DNA of 64,000 nt. Origin: Pratylenchus scribneri. Lineage: Eukaryota; Nematoda; Chromadorea; Rhabditida; Pratylenchidae. Below are positions 37,490-50,511 of the stretch, piece after piece; the stretch's first letter is position 1, and every line of letters starts with the position of its first letter. The position numbers and the translations under genes were made by a program. The DNA lies in contig JAQSEB010000144.1 of NCBI GenBank assembly GCA_030063045.1, forward strand, positions 186,001 through 250,000, given 5' to 3'. Under the pieces are notes generated by a model. The model was given only the letters and a program-made list of their open reading frames with translations, was not told where the DNA came from and made no database searches.

Positions 37490-40400
37490 TTATTAATTTA
37501 CATAAAGAAATTTTCTATCGAGAAATTAGAATCGAATGATGCCAATAATCTATTGCTTAGAAAAGTCGGAATTTTTTGAAAATCGTCCCAAACATAGAAA
37601 ATTGATTACAAATTTTCATTCACTAGATTCATTGAAATTTTTTAAAAATATTTTGTTGAATTATTAATTTACATAAAGAAATTTTCTATCAAAAAATTAG
37701 AATCGAATGATGACAATAATCTATTGTTTAGAAAAGTCGGAATTTCTTGAAAATCGTCCCAAACATAGAAAATTGATTACAAATTTTCATTCACTAGATT
37801 CATTGAAATTTTTTAAAAATATTTTGTTGAATTATTAATTTACATAAAGAAATTTTCTATCAAAAAATTAGAATCGAATGATGACAATAATCTATTGTTT
37901 AGAAAAGTCGGAATTTCTTGAAAATCGTCCCAAACATAGAAAATTGATTACAAATTTTCATTCACTAGATTCATTGAAATTTTTTAAAAATATTTTGTTG
38001 AATTATTAATTTACATAAAGAAATTTTCTATCGAGAAATTAGAATCGAATGATGCCAATAATCTATTGTTTAGAAAAGTCGGAATTTCTTGAAAATCGTC
38101 CCAAACATAGAAAATTGATTACAAATTTTCATTCACTAGATTCATTGAAATTTTTTAAAAATATTTTGTTGAATTATTAATTTACATAAAGAAATTTTCT
38201 ATCGAGAAATTAGAATCGAATGATGCCAATAATCTATTGTTTAGAAAAGTCGGAATTTTTTGAAAATCGTCCCAAACATAGAAAATTGATTACAAATTTT
38301 CATTCACTAGATTCATTGAAATTTTTTAAAAATATTTTGTTGAATTATTAATTTACATAAAGAAATTTTCTATCAAAAAATTAGAATCGAATGATGACAA
38401 TAATCTATTGTTTAGAAAAGTCGGAATTTCTTGAAAATCGTCCCAAACATAGAAAATTGATTACAAATTTTCATTCACTAGATTCATTGAAATTTTTTAA
38501 AAATATTTTGTTGAATTATTAATTTACATAAAGAAATTTTCTATCAAAAAATTAGAATCGAATGATGACAATAATCTATTGTTTAGAAAAGTCGGAATTT
38601 CTTGAAAATCGTCCCAAACATAGAAAATTGATTACAAATTTTCATTCACTAGATTCATTGAAATTTTTTAAAAATATTTTGTTGAATTATTAATTTACAT
38701 AAAGAAATTTTCTATCAAAAAATTAGAATCGAATGATGACAATAATCTATTGTTTAGAAAAGTCGGAATTTCTTGAAAATCGTCCCAAACATAGAAAATT
38801 GATTACAAATTTTCATTCACTAGATTCATTGAAATTTTTTAAAAATATTTTGTTGAATTATTAATTTACATAAAGAAATTTTCTATCGAGAAATTAGAAT
38901 CGAATGATGCCAATAATCTATTGTTTAGAAAAGTCGGAATTTTTTGAAAATCGTCCCAAACATAGAAAATTGATTACAAATTTTCATTCACTAGATTCAT
39001 TGAAATTTTTTAAAAATATTTTGTTGAATTATTAATTTACATAAAGAAATTTTCTATCAAAAAATTAGAATCGAATGATGACAATAATCTATTGTTTAGA
39101 AAAGTCGGAATTTCTTGAAAATCGTCCCAAACATAGAAAATTGATTACAAATTTTCATTCACTAGATTCATTGAAATTTTTTAAAAATATTTTGTTGAAT
39201 TATTAATTTACATAAAGAAATTTTCTATCAAAAAATTAAAATCGAATGATGACAATAATCTATTGTTTAGAAAAGTCGGAATTTCTTGAAAATCGTCCCA
39301 AACATAGAAAATTGATTACAAATTTTCATTCACTAGATTCATTGAAATTTTTTAAAAATATTTTGTTGAATTATTAATTTACATAAAGAAATTTTCTATC
39401 GAGAAATTAGAATCGAATGATGCCAATAATCTATTGTTTAGAAAAGTCGGAATTTCTTGAAAATCGTCCCAAACATAGAAAATTGATTACAAATTTTCAT
39501 TCACTAGATTCATTGAAATTTTTTAAAAATATTTTGTTGAATTATTAATTTACATAAAGAAATTTTCTATCGAGAAATTAGAATCGAATGATGCCAATAA
39601 TCTATTGTTTAGAAAAGTCGGAATTTTTTGAAAATCGTCCCAAACATAGAAAATTGATTACAAATTTTCATTCACTAGATTCATTGAAATTTTTTAAAAA
39701 TATTTTGTTGAATTATTAATTTACATAAAGAAATTTTCTATCAAAAAATTAGAATCGAATGATGACAATAATCTATTGTTTAGAAAAGTCGGAATTTCTT
39801 GAAAATCGTCCCAAACATAGAAAATTGATTACAAATTTTCATTCACTAGATTCATTGAAATTTTTTAAAAATATTTTGTTGAATTATTAATTTACATAAA
39901 GAAATTTTCTATCAAAAAATTAGAATCGAATGATGACAATAATCTATTGTTTAGAAAAGTCGGAATTTCTTGAAAATCGTCCCAAACATAGAAAATTGAT
40001 TACAAATTTTCATTCACTAGATTCATTGAAATTTTTTAAAAATATTTTGTTGAATTATTAATTTACATAAAGAAATTTTCTATCAAAAAATTAGAATCGA
40101 ATGATGACAATAATCTATTGTTTAGAAAAGTCGGAATTTCTTGAAAATCGTCCCAAACATAGAAAATTGATTACAAATTTTCATTCACTAGATTCATTGA
40201 AATTTTTTAAAAATATTTTGTTGAATTATTAATTTACATAAAGAAATTTTCTATCGAGAAATTAGAATCGAATGATGCCAATAATCTATTGTTTAGAAAA
40301 GTCGGAATTTTTTGAAAATCGTCCCAAACATAGAAAATTGATTACAAATTTTCATTCACTAGATTCATTGAAATTTTTTAAAAATATTTTGTTGAATTAT

Positions 40401-42106
40401 TAATTTACATAAAGAAATTTTCTATCAAAAAATTAGAATCGAATGATGACAATAATCTATTGTTTAGAAAAGTCGGAATTTCTTGAAAATCGTCCCAAAC
40501 ATAGAAAATTGATTACAAATTTTCATTCACTAGATTCATTGAAATTTTTTAAAAATATTTTGTTGAATTATTAATTTACATAAAGAAATTTTCTATCGAG
40601 AAATTAGAATCGAATGATGCCAATAATCTATTGTTTAGAAAAGTCGGAATTTCTTGAAAATCGTCCCAAACATAGAAAATTGATTACAAATTTTCATTCA
40701 CTAGATTCATTGAAATTTTTTAAAAATATTTTGTTGAATTATTAATTTACATAAAGAAATTTTCTATCGAGAAATTAGAATCGAATGATGCCAATAATCT
40801 ATTGTTTAGAAAAGTCGGAATTTTTTGAAAATCGTCCCAAACATAGAAAATTGATTACAAATTTTCATTCACTAGATTCATTGAAATTTTTTAAAAATAT
40901 TTTGTTGAATTATTAATTTACATAAAGAAATTTTCTATCAAAAAATTAGAATCGAATGATGACAATAATCTATTGTTTAGAAAAGTCGGAATTTCTTGAA
41001 AATCGTCCCAAACATAGAAAATTGATTACAAATTTTCATTCACTAGATTCATTGAAATTTTTTAAAAATATTTTGTTGAATTATTAATTTACATAAAGAA
41101 ATTTTCTATCAAAAAATTAGAATCGAATGATGACAATAATCTATTGTTTAGAAAAGTCGGAATTTCTTGAAAATCGTCCCAAACATAGAAAATTGATTAC
41201 AAATTTTCATTCACTAGATTCATTGAAATTTTTTAAAAATATTTTGTTGAATTATTAATTTACATAAAGAAATTTTCTATCAAAAAATTAGAATCGAATG
41301 ATGACAATAATCTATTGTTTAGAAAAGTCGGAATTTCTTGAAAATCGTCCCAAACATAGAAAATTGATTACAAATTTTCATTCACTAGATTCATTGAAAT
41401 TTTTTAAAAATATTTTGTTGAATTATTAATTTACATAAAGAAATTTTCTATCGAGAAATTAGAATCGAATGATGCCAATAATCTATTGTTTAGAAAAGTC
41501 GGAATTTTTTGAAAATCGTCCCAAACATAGAAAATTGATTACAAATTTTCATTCACTAGATTCATTGAAATTTTTTAAAAATATTTTGTTGAATTATTAA
41601 TTTACATAAAGAAATTTTCTATCAAAAAATTAGAATCGAATGATGACAATAATCTATTGTTTAGAAAAGTCGGAATTTCTTGAAAATCGTCCCAAACATA
41701 GAAAATTGATTACAAATTTTCATTCACTAGATTCATTGAAATTTTTTAAAAATATTTTGTTGAATTATTAATTTACATAAAGAAATTTTCTATCAAAAAA
41801 TTAAAATCGAATGATGACAATAATCTATTGTTTAGAAAAGTCGGAATTTCTTGAAAATCGTCCCAAACATAGAAAATTGATTACAAATTTTCATTCACTA
41901 GATTCATTGAAATTTTTTAAAAATATTTTGTTGAATTATTAATTTACATAAAGAAATTTTCTATCAAAAAATTAGAATCGAATGATGACAATAATCTATT
42001 GTTTAGAAAAGTCGGAATTTCTTGAAAATCGTCCCAAACATAGAAAATTGATTACAAATTTTCATTCACTAGATTCATTGAAATTTTTTAAAAATATTTT
42101 GTTGAA
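37490..42106. repeat. 684-bp 4-monomer higher-order repeat, seven units
   Basis: Each unit starts with a CTATCGAG/GATGCC monomer carrying TTTTTTGAAAATCG. Unit starts are 37490, 38174, 38858, 39542, 40226, 40739 and 41423. All are 684 bp except 40226-40738, which is 513 bp and lacks one monomer. The fourth monomer is CGAG/GATGCC in the first and third units, and CAAA/GATGAC in the second, fourth, sixth and seventh. A shared AAATTAAAATCG change at 39236 and 41801 (2,565 bp, 15 monomers apart) ties the third unit to the seventh. Confidence 0.88.
37832..38002. repeat. Reference 171-bp monomer of type I
   Basis: This is the most frequent form in the right half of the window. It has CTATCAAA, GATGACAATAATC, TTTAGAAAAGTCGG, AATCGTCCC, CATAGAAAATTGATTAC and a tail ending in TTGTTGAA. 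It contains 18 G, 18 C and three CpG sites. Positions 37851-37869 form a perfect 6-bp stem, AATTTT and AAAATT, around a 7-base loop. CTATCGAG copies lose that stem. Confidence 0.9.
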
Positions 42107-42619
42107 TTATTAATTTACATAAAGAAATTTTCTATCGAGAAATTAGAATCGAATGATGCCAATAATCTATTGTTTAGAAAAGTCGGAATTTCTTGAAAAT
42201 CGTCCCAAACATAGAAAATTGATTACAAATTTTCATTCACTAGATTCATTGAAATTTTTTAAAAATATTTTGTTGAATTATTAATTTACATAAAGAAATT
42301 TTCTCTCAAAAAATTAGAATCGAATGATGACAATAATCTATTGTTTAGAAAAGTCGGAATTTCTTGAAAATCGTCCCAAACATAGAAAATTGATTACAAA
42401 TTTTCATTCACTAGATTCATTGAAATTTTTTAAAAATATTTTGTTGAATTATTAATTTACATAAAGAAATTTTCTATCGAGAAATTAGAATCGAATGATG
42501 CCAATAATCTATTGTTTAGAAAAGTCGGAATTTCTTGAAAATCGTCCCAAACATAGAAAATTGATTACAAATTTTCATTCACTAGATTCATTGAAATTTT
42601 TTAAAAATATTTTGTTGAA

Positions 42620-43474
42620 TTATTAATTTACATAAAGAAATTTTCTATCAAAAAATTAGAATCGAATGATGACAATAATCTATTGTTTAGAAAAGTCGGA
42701 ATTTCTTGAAAATCGTCCCAAACATAGAAAATTGATTACAAATTTTCATTCACTAGATTCATTGAAATTTTTTAAAAATATTTTGTTGAATTATTAATTT
42801 ACATAAAGAAATTTTCTATCAAAAAATTAGAATCGAATGATGACAATAATCTATTGTTTAGAAAAGTCGGAATTTCTTGAAAATCGTCCCAAACATAGAA
42901 AATTGATTACAAATTTTCATTCACTAGATTCATTGAAATTTTTTAAAAATATTTTGTTGAATTATTAATTTACATAAAGAAATTTTCTATCAAAAAATTA
43001 GAATCGAATGATGACAATAATCTATTGTTTAGAAAAGTCGGAATTTCTTGAAAATCGTCCCAAACATAGAAAATTGATTACAAATTTTCATTCACTAGAT
43101 TCATTGAAATTTTTTAAAAATATTTTGTTGAATTATTAATTTACATAAAGAAATTTTCTATCAAAAAATTAGAATCGAATGATGACAATAATCTATTGTT
43201 TAGAAAAGTCGGAATTTCTTGAAAATCGTCCCAAACATAGAAAATTGATTACAAATTTTCATTCACTAGATTCATTGAAATTTTTTAAAAATATTTTGTT
43301 GAATTATTAATTTACATAAAGAAATTTTCTATCAAAAAATTAGAATCGAATGATGACAATAATCTATTGTTTAGAAAAGTCGGAATTTCTTGAAAATCGT
43401 CCCAAACATAGAAAATTGATTACAAATTTTCATTCACTAGATTCATTGAAATTTTTTAAAAATATTTTGTTGAA
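42620..43474. repeat. Run of five apparently identical type I monomers
   Basis: Monomers starting at 42620, 42791, 42962, 43133 and 43304 show no difference that I could find, and the next (43475) differs by a single base (AAAAATCGG). This is the most homogeneous short run in the window and suggests very recent amplification or conversion. Confidence 0.75.
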
Positions 43475-44671
43475 TTATTAATTTACATAAAGAAATTTTC
43501 TATCAAAAAATTAGAATCGAATGATGACAATAATCTATTGTTTAGAAAAATCGGAATTTCTTGAAAATCGTCCCAAACATAGAAAATTGATTACAAATTT
43601 TCATTCACTAGATTCATTGAAATTTTTTAAAAATATTTTGTTGAATTATTAATTTACATAAAGAAATTTTCTATCGAGAAATTAGAATCGAATGATGCCA
43701 ATAATCTATTGTTTAGAAAAGTCGGAATTTTTTGAAAATCGTCCCAAACATATAAAATTAAAATCGAATTTTCATTCACTAGATTCATTGAAATTTTTTA
43801 AAAATATTTTGTTGAATTATTAATTTACATAAAGAAATTTTCTATCGAGAAATTAGAATCGAATGATGACAATAATCTATTGTTTAGAAAAGTCGGAATT
43901 TTTTGAAAATCGTCCCAAACATAGAAAATTAAAATCGAATTTTCATTCACTAGATTCATTGAAATTTTTTAAAAATATTTTGTTGAATTATTAATTTACA
44001 TAAAGAAATTTTCTATCGAGAAATTAGAATCGAATGATGACAATAATCTATTGTTTAGAAAAGTCGGAATTTTTTGAAAATCGTCCCAAACATAGAAAAT
44101 TGATTACAAATTTTCATTCACTAGATTCATTGAAATTTTTTAAAAATATTTTGTTGAATTATTAATTTACATAAAGAAATTTTCTATCAAAAAATTAGAA
44201 TCGAATGATGACAATAATCTATTGTTTAGAAAAGTCGGAATTTCTTGAAAATCGTCCCAAACATAGAAAATTGATTACAAATTTTCATTCACTAGATTCA
44301 TTGAAATTTTTTAAAAATATTTTGTTGAATTATTAATTTACATAAAGAAATTTTCTATCAAAAAATTAGAATCGAATGATGACAATAATCTATTGTTTAG
44401 AAAAGTCGGAATTTCTTGAAAATCGTCCCAAACATAGAAAATTGATTACAAATTTTCATTCACTAGATTCATTGAAATTTTTTAAAAATATTTTGTTGAA
44501 TTATTAATTTACATAAAGAAATTTTCTATCAAAAAATTAGAATCGAATGATGACAATAATCTATTGTTTAGAAAAATCGGAATTTCTTGAAAATCGTCCC
44601 AAACATAGAAAATTGATTACAAATTTTCATTCACTAGATTCATTGAAATTTTTTAAAAATATTTTGTTGAA

Positions 44672-44843
44672 TTATTAATTTACATAAAGAAATTTTCTAT
44701 CGAGAAATTAGAATCGAATGATGCCAATTATCTATTGTTTTGAAAAGTCGGAATTTCTTGAAAATAGCCCCAAACATAGAAAATTAAAATCGAATTTTTA
44801 TTCACTAGATTCATTGAAATTTTTTAAAAAATATTTTGTTGAA
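44672..44843. repeat. Isolated 172-bp A-type monomer in block J
   Basis: This copy has GATGCCAATTATC, TTTTGAAAAGTCGG, AATAGCCCC, TTTTTATTC and the six-A tail. It is a full A-type monomer more than 39 kb from the last A-type copy with TTTTTATTC. It opens the 71-codon frame at 44718-44933, which runs into the next monomer and is not a gene. Confidence 0.9.
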
Positions 44844-46553
44844 TTATTAATTTACATAAAGAAATTTTCTATCGAGAAATTAGAATCGAATGATGCCAAT
44901 AATCTATTGTTTAGAAAAGTCGGAATTTTTTGAAAATCGTCCCAAACATAGAAAATTGATTATAAATTTTCATTCACTAGATTCATTGAAATTTTTTAAA
45001 AATATTTTTTTGAATTATTAATTTACATAAAGAAATTTTCTATCGAGAAATTAGAATCGAATGATGCCAATAATCTATTGTTTAGAAAAGTCGGAATTTT
45101 TTGAAAATCGTCCCAAACATAGAAAATTGATTACAAATTTTCATTCACTAGATTCATTGAAATTTTTTAAAAATATTTTGTTGAATTATTAATTTACATA
45201 AAGAAATTTTCTATCGAGAAATTAGAATCGAATGATGACAATAATCTATTGTTTAGAAAAGTCGGAATTTTTTGAAAATCGTCCCAAACATAGAAAATTG
45301 ATTACAAATTTTCATTCACTAGATTCATTGAAATTTTTTAAAAATATTTTGTTGAATTATTAATTTACATAAAGAAATTTTCTATCGAGAAATTAGAATC
45401 GAATGATGCCAATAATCTATTGTTTAGAAAAGTCGGAATTTTTTGAAAATCGTCCCAAACATATAAAATTAAAATCGAATTTTCATTCACTAGATTCATT
45501 GAAATTTTTTAAAAATATTTTGTTGAATTATTAATTTACATAAAGAAATTTTCTATCGAGAAATTAGAATCGAATGATGACAATAATCTATTGTTTAGAA
45601 AAGTCGGAATTTTTTGAAAATCGTCCCAAACATAGAAAAATGATTACAAATTTTCATTCACTAGATTCATTGAAATTTATTAAAAATATTTTGTTGAATT
45701 ATTAATTTACATAAAGAAATTTTCTATCAAAAAATTAGAATCGAATGATGCCAATAATCTATTGTTTAGAAAAGTCGGAATTTTTTGAAAATCGTCCCAA
45801 ACATAGAAAATTGATTATAAATTTTCATTCACTAGATTCATTGAAATTTTTTAAAAATATTTTTTTGAATTATTAATTTACATAAAGAAATTTTCTATCG
45901 AGAAATTAGAATCGAATGATGCCAATAATCTATTGTTTAGAAAAGTCGGAATTTTTTGAAAATCGTCCCAAACATAGAAAATTGATTACAAATTTTCATT
46001 CACTAGATTCATTGAAATTTTTTAAAAATATTTTGTTGAATTATTAATTTACATAAAGAAATTTTCTATCGAGAAATTAGAATCGAATGATGACAATAAT
46101 CTATTGTTTAGAAAAGTCGGAATTTTTTGAAAATCGTCCCAAACATAGAAAATTGATTACAAATTTTCATTCACTAGATTCATTGAAATTTTTTAAAAAT
46201 ATTTTGTTGAATTATTAATTTACATAAAGAAATTTTCTATCGAGAAATTAGAATCGAATGATGCCAATAATCTATTGTTTAGAAAAGTCGGAATTTTTTG
46301 AAAATCGTCCCAAACATATAAAATTAAAATCGAATTTTCATTCACTAGATTCATTGAAATTTTTTAAAAATATTTTGTTGAATTATTAATTTACATAAAG
46401 AAATTTTCTATCGAGAAATTAGAATCGAATGATGACAATAATCTATTGTTTAGAAAAGTCGGAATTTTTTGAAAATCGTCCCAAACATAGAAAATTAAAA
46501 TCGAATTTTCATTCACTAGATTCATTGAAATTTTTTAAAAATATTTTGTTGAA
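44844..46553. repeat. 855-bp 5-monomer unit, two copies, in block J
   Basis: The copies are 44844-45698 and 45699-46553. Each begins with a monomer having TTGATTATAAA and the unusual tail AATATTTTTTTGAA (45001 and 45856), followed by GATGCC, GATGAC, GATGCC with CATATAAAATT, and GATGAC monomers. The fifth monomer differs between copies: the first has AGAAAAATGATTAC and TTTATTAAAAATATT (45634), also seen at 36741, while the second has CATAGAAAATTAAAATCG. Confidence 0.82.
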
Positions 46554-47408
46554 TTATTAATTTACATAAAGAAATTTTCTATCGAGAAATTAGAATCGAA
46601 TGATGACAATAATCTATTGTTTAGAAAAGTCGGAATTTTTTGAAAATCGTCCCAAACATAGAAAATTGATTACAAATTTTCATTCACTAGATTCATTGAA
46701 ATTTTTTAAAAATATTTTGTTGAATTATTAATTTACATAAAGAAATTTTCTATCGAGAAATTAGAATCGAATGATGCCAATAATCTATTGTTTAGAAAAG
46801 TCGGAATTTTTTGAAAATCGTCCCAAACATATAAAATTAAAATCGAATTTTCATTCACTAGATTCATTGAAATTTTTTAAAAATATTTTGTTGAATTATT
46901 AATTTACATAAAGAAATTTTCTATCGAGAAATTAGAATCGAATGATGACAATAATCTATTGTTTAGAAAAGTCGGAATTTTTTGAAAATCGTCCCAAACA
47001 TAGAAAATTGATTACAAATTTTCATTCACTAGATTCATTGAAATTTTTTAAAAATATTTTGTTGAATTATTAATTTACATAAAGAAATTTTCTATCGAGA
47101 AATTAGAATCGAATGATGCCAATAATCTATTGTTTAGAAAAGTCGGAATTTCTTGAAAATCGTCCCAAACATATAAAATTAAAATCGAATTTTCATTCAC
47201 TAGATTCATTGAAATTTTTTAAAAATATTTTGTTGAATTATTAATTTACATAAAGAAATTTTCTATCGAGAAATTAGAATCGAATGATGCCAATAATCTA
47301 TTGTTTAGAAAAGTCGGAATTTTTTGAAAATCGTCCCAAACATATAAAATTAAAATCGAATTTTCATTTACTAGATTCATTGAAATTTTTTAAAAATATT
47401 TTGTTGAA

Positions 47409-49091
47409 TTATTAATTTACATAAAGAAATTTTCTATCGAGAAATTAGAATCGAATGATGCCAATAATCTATTGTTTAGAAAAGTCGGAATTTCTTGAAA
47501 ATCGTCCCAAACATAGAAAATTGATTACAAATTTTCATTCACTAGATTCATTGAAATTTTTTAAAAATATTTTGTTGAATTATTAATTTACATAAAGAAA
47601 TTTTCTATCAAAAAATTAGAATCGAATGATGACAATAATCTATTGTTTAGAAAAGTCGGAATTTCTTGAAAATCGTCCCAAACATAGAAAATTGATTACA
47701 AATTTTCATTCACTAGATTCATTGAAATTTTTTAAAAATATTTTGTTGAATTATTAATTTACATAAAGAAATTTTCTATCAAAAAATTAGAATCGAATGA
47801 TGACAATAATCTATTGTTTAGAAAAGTCGGAATTTCTTGAAAATCGTCCCAAACATAGAAAATTGATTACAAATTTTCATTCACTAGATTCATTGAAATT
47901 TTTTAAAAATATTTTGTTGAATTATTAATTTACATAAAGAAATTTTCTATCAAAAAATTAGAATCGAATGATGACAATAATCTATTGTTTAGAAAAGTCG
48001 GAATTTCTTGAAAATCGTCCCAAACATAGAAAATTGATTACAAATTTTCATTCACTAGATTCATTGAAATTTTTTAAAAATATTTTGTTGAATTATTAAT
48101 TTACATAAAGAAATTTTCTATCGAGAAATTAGAATCGAATGATGACAATAATCTATTGTTTAGAAAAGTCGGAATTTCTTGAAAATCGTCCCAAACATAG
48201 AAAATTGATTACAAATTTTCATTCACTAGATTCATTGAAATTTTTTAAAAATATTTTGTTGAATTATTAATTTACATAAAGAAATTTTCTATCAAAAAAT
48301 TAGAATCGAATGATGACAATAATCTATTGTTTAGAAAAGTCGGAATTTCTTGAAAATCGTCCCAAACATAGAAAATTGATTACAAATTTTCATTCACTAG
48401 ATTCTTTGAAATTTTTTAAAAATATTTTGTTGAATTATTAATTTACATAAAGAAATTTTCTATCAAAAAATTAGAATCGAATGATGACAATAATCTATTG
48501 TTTAGAAAAGTCGGAATTTCTTGAAAATCGTCCCAAACATAGAAAATTGATTACAAATTTTCATTCACTAGATTCATTGAAATTTTTTAAAAATATTTTG
48601 TTGAATTATTAATTTACATAAAGAAATTTTCTATCAAAAAATTAGAATCGAATGATGCCAATAGTCTATTGTTTAGAAAAGTCGGAATTTCTTGAAAATC
48701 GTCCCAAACATAGAAAATTGATTACAAATTTTCATTCACTAGATTCATTGAAATTTTTTAAAAATATTTTGTTGAATTATTAATTTACATAAAGAAATTT
48801 TCTATCAAAAAATTAGAATCGAATGATGACAATAATCTATTGTTTAGAAAAATCGGAATTTCTTGAAAATCGTCCCAAACATAGAAAATTGATTACAAAT
48901 TTTCATTCACTAGATTCATTGAAATTTTTTAAAAATATTTTGTTGAATTATTAATTTACATAAAGAAATTTTCTATCGAGAAATTAGAATCGAATGATGC
49001 CAATAATCTATTGTTTAGAAAAGTCGGAATTTTTTGAAAATCGTCCCAAACATATAAAATTAAAATCGAATTTTCATTCACTAGATTCATT
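47409..49091. repeat. Type I monomers left of the K/L/M block
   Basis: About ten I-type monomers. Positions 48146-49091 are repeated at 53105-54050 (offset 4,959 bp, 29 monomers), sharing the rare forms GATTCTTTGAA (48401 and 53360), CCAATAGTC (48661 and 53620) and AAAAATCGG (48851 and 53810). The last copy carries TTTTTTG and CATATAAAATT and fuses at about 49092 with a G-type tail. Confidence 0.88.
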
Positions 49092-50511
49092 CAAATTTAA
49101 TAAAAATATTTTGTAGACTTATTAATTTACATAAAGAAATTTTCTATAAAAAAATTAGAATCGAATGATGACAATAATCTATTGTTTATAAAAGTCGGAA
49201 TTTCTTGAAAATCGTCCCAAACATATAACATTAAAATCGAATTTTCATTCACTAGATTCATTCAAATTTAATAAAAATATTTTGTAGACTTATTAATTTA
49301 CATAAAGAAATTTTCTATAAAAAAAAATGAATCGAATGATGCCAATAATCTATTGTTTATAAAAGTCGGAATTTCTTGAAAATCGTCCCAAACATATAAA
49401 ATTAAAATCGAATTTTCATTCACTAGATTCATTCAAATTTAATAAAAATATTTTGTAGACTTATTAATTTACATAAAGAAATTTTCTATAAAAAAATTAG
49501 AATCGAATGATGACAATAATCTATTGTTTATAAAAGTCGGAATTTCTTGAAAATCGTCCCAAACATATAAAATTAAAATCGAATTTTCATTCACTAGATT
49601 CATTCAAATTTAATAAAAATATTTTGTAGACTTATTAATTTACATAAAGAAATTTTCTATAAAAAAATTAGAATCGAATGATGACAATAATCTATTGTTT
49701 ATAAAAGTCGGAATTTCTTGAAAATCGTCCCAAACATATAAAATTAAAATCGAATTTTCATTCACTAGATTCATTCAAATTTAATAAAAATATTTTGTAG
49801 ACTTATTAATTTACATAAAGAAATTTTCTATAAAAAAATTAGAATCGAATGATGACAATAATCTATTGTTTATAAAAATCTGAATTTCTTGAAAATAGCC
49901 CCAAACATAGAAAATTGAAATCGAATTTTCATTCACTAGATTCATTGAAATTTTTTAAAAATATTTTGTTGAATTATTAATTTACATAAAGAAATTTTCT
50001 ATCGAGAAATTAGAATCGAATGATGCCAATAATCTATTGTTTATAAAAGTCGGAATTTCTTGAAAATCGTCCCAAACATATAAAATTAAAATCGAATTTT
50101 CATTCACTAGATTCATTCAAATTTAATAAAAATATTTTGTAGACTTATTAATTTACATAAAGAAATTTTCTATAAAAAAATTAGAATCGAATGATGACAA
50201 TAATCTATTGTTTATAAAAGTCGGAATTTCTTGAAAATCGTCCCAAACATATAAAATTAAAATCGAATTTTCATTCACTAGATTCATTCAAATTTAATAA
50301 AAATATTTTGTAGACTTATTAATTTACATAAAGAAATTTTCTATAAAAAAATTAGAATCGAATGATGCCAATAATCTATTGTTTATAAAAGTCGGAATTT
50401 CTTGAAAATCGTCCCAAACATATAAAATTAAAATCGAATTTTCATTCACTAGATTCATTCAAATTTAATAAAAATATTTTGTAGACTTATTAATTTACAT
50501 AAAGAAATTTT
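49092..50511. repeat. Block K: G-type monomers, copy of 28.7-29.8 kb
   Basis: These are G-type copies that include the CATATAACATT and ATGAATCG markers in the same order as block G. The first 1,105 bp follow the 20,350-bp offset and the rest the 19,153-bp offset. The switch between offsets lies between about 50004 and 50196. The block sits between I-type segments, where G-type DNA is otherwise absent from the right half of the window. Confidence 0.85.

Larger units (their letters stand above)
33728..43645. repeat. Block I: uniform 171-bp monomers
   Basis: This is the longest uniform stretch, 58 monomers of 171 bp. Copies vary at only a few sites: CTATCAAA or CTATCGAG, GATGAC or GATGCC, TTTCTTG or TTTTTTG, and TTGATTACAAA or TTGATTATAAA. 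CGAG nearly always travels with GATGCC. These linked differences create 2-mer, 4-mer and 8-mer orders, listed separately. Between 34754 and 37489 the order is irregular. One copy near 35485 has CGATTGATG, which creates an ATCGAT site. Confidence 0.93.
43646..47408. repeat. Block J: CTATCGAG monomers with TTTTTTG
   Basis: Most copies combine CTATCGAG with TTTTTTGAAAATCG, and with CATATAAAATTAAAATCG, CATAGAAAATTAAAATCG or TTGATTACAAA. GATGAC often occurs with CTATCGAG here, a pairing that is rare in block I. A few I-type copies (about 44159-44671) and one A-type copy are included. Confidence 0.88.

Noticed and set aside
37832..38002. A ~43-codon ATGATGACA frame present in almost every 171-bp monomer
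   Set aside because: 171 is a multiple of three, so the same frame simply recurs. Each copy is closed by TAA in the next monomer head, and the variants between copies are not biased to synonymous sites as far as I can see.
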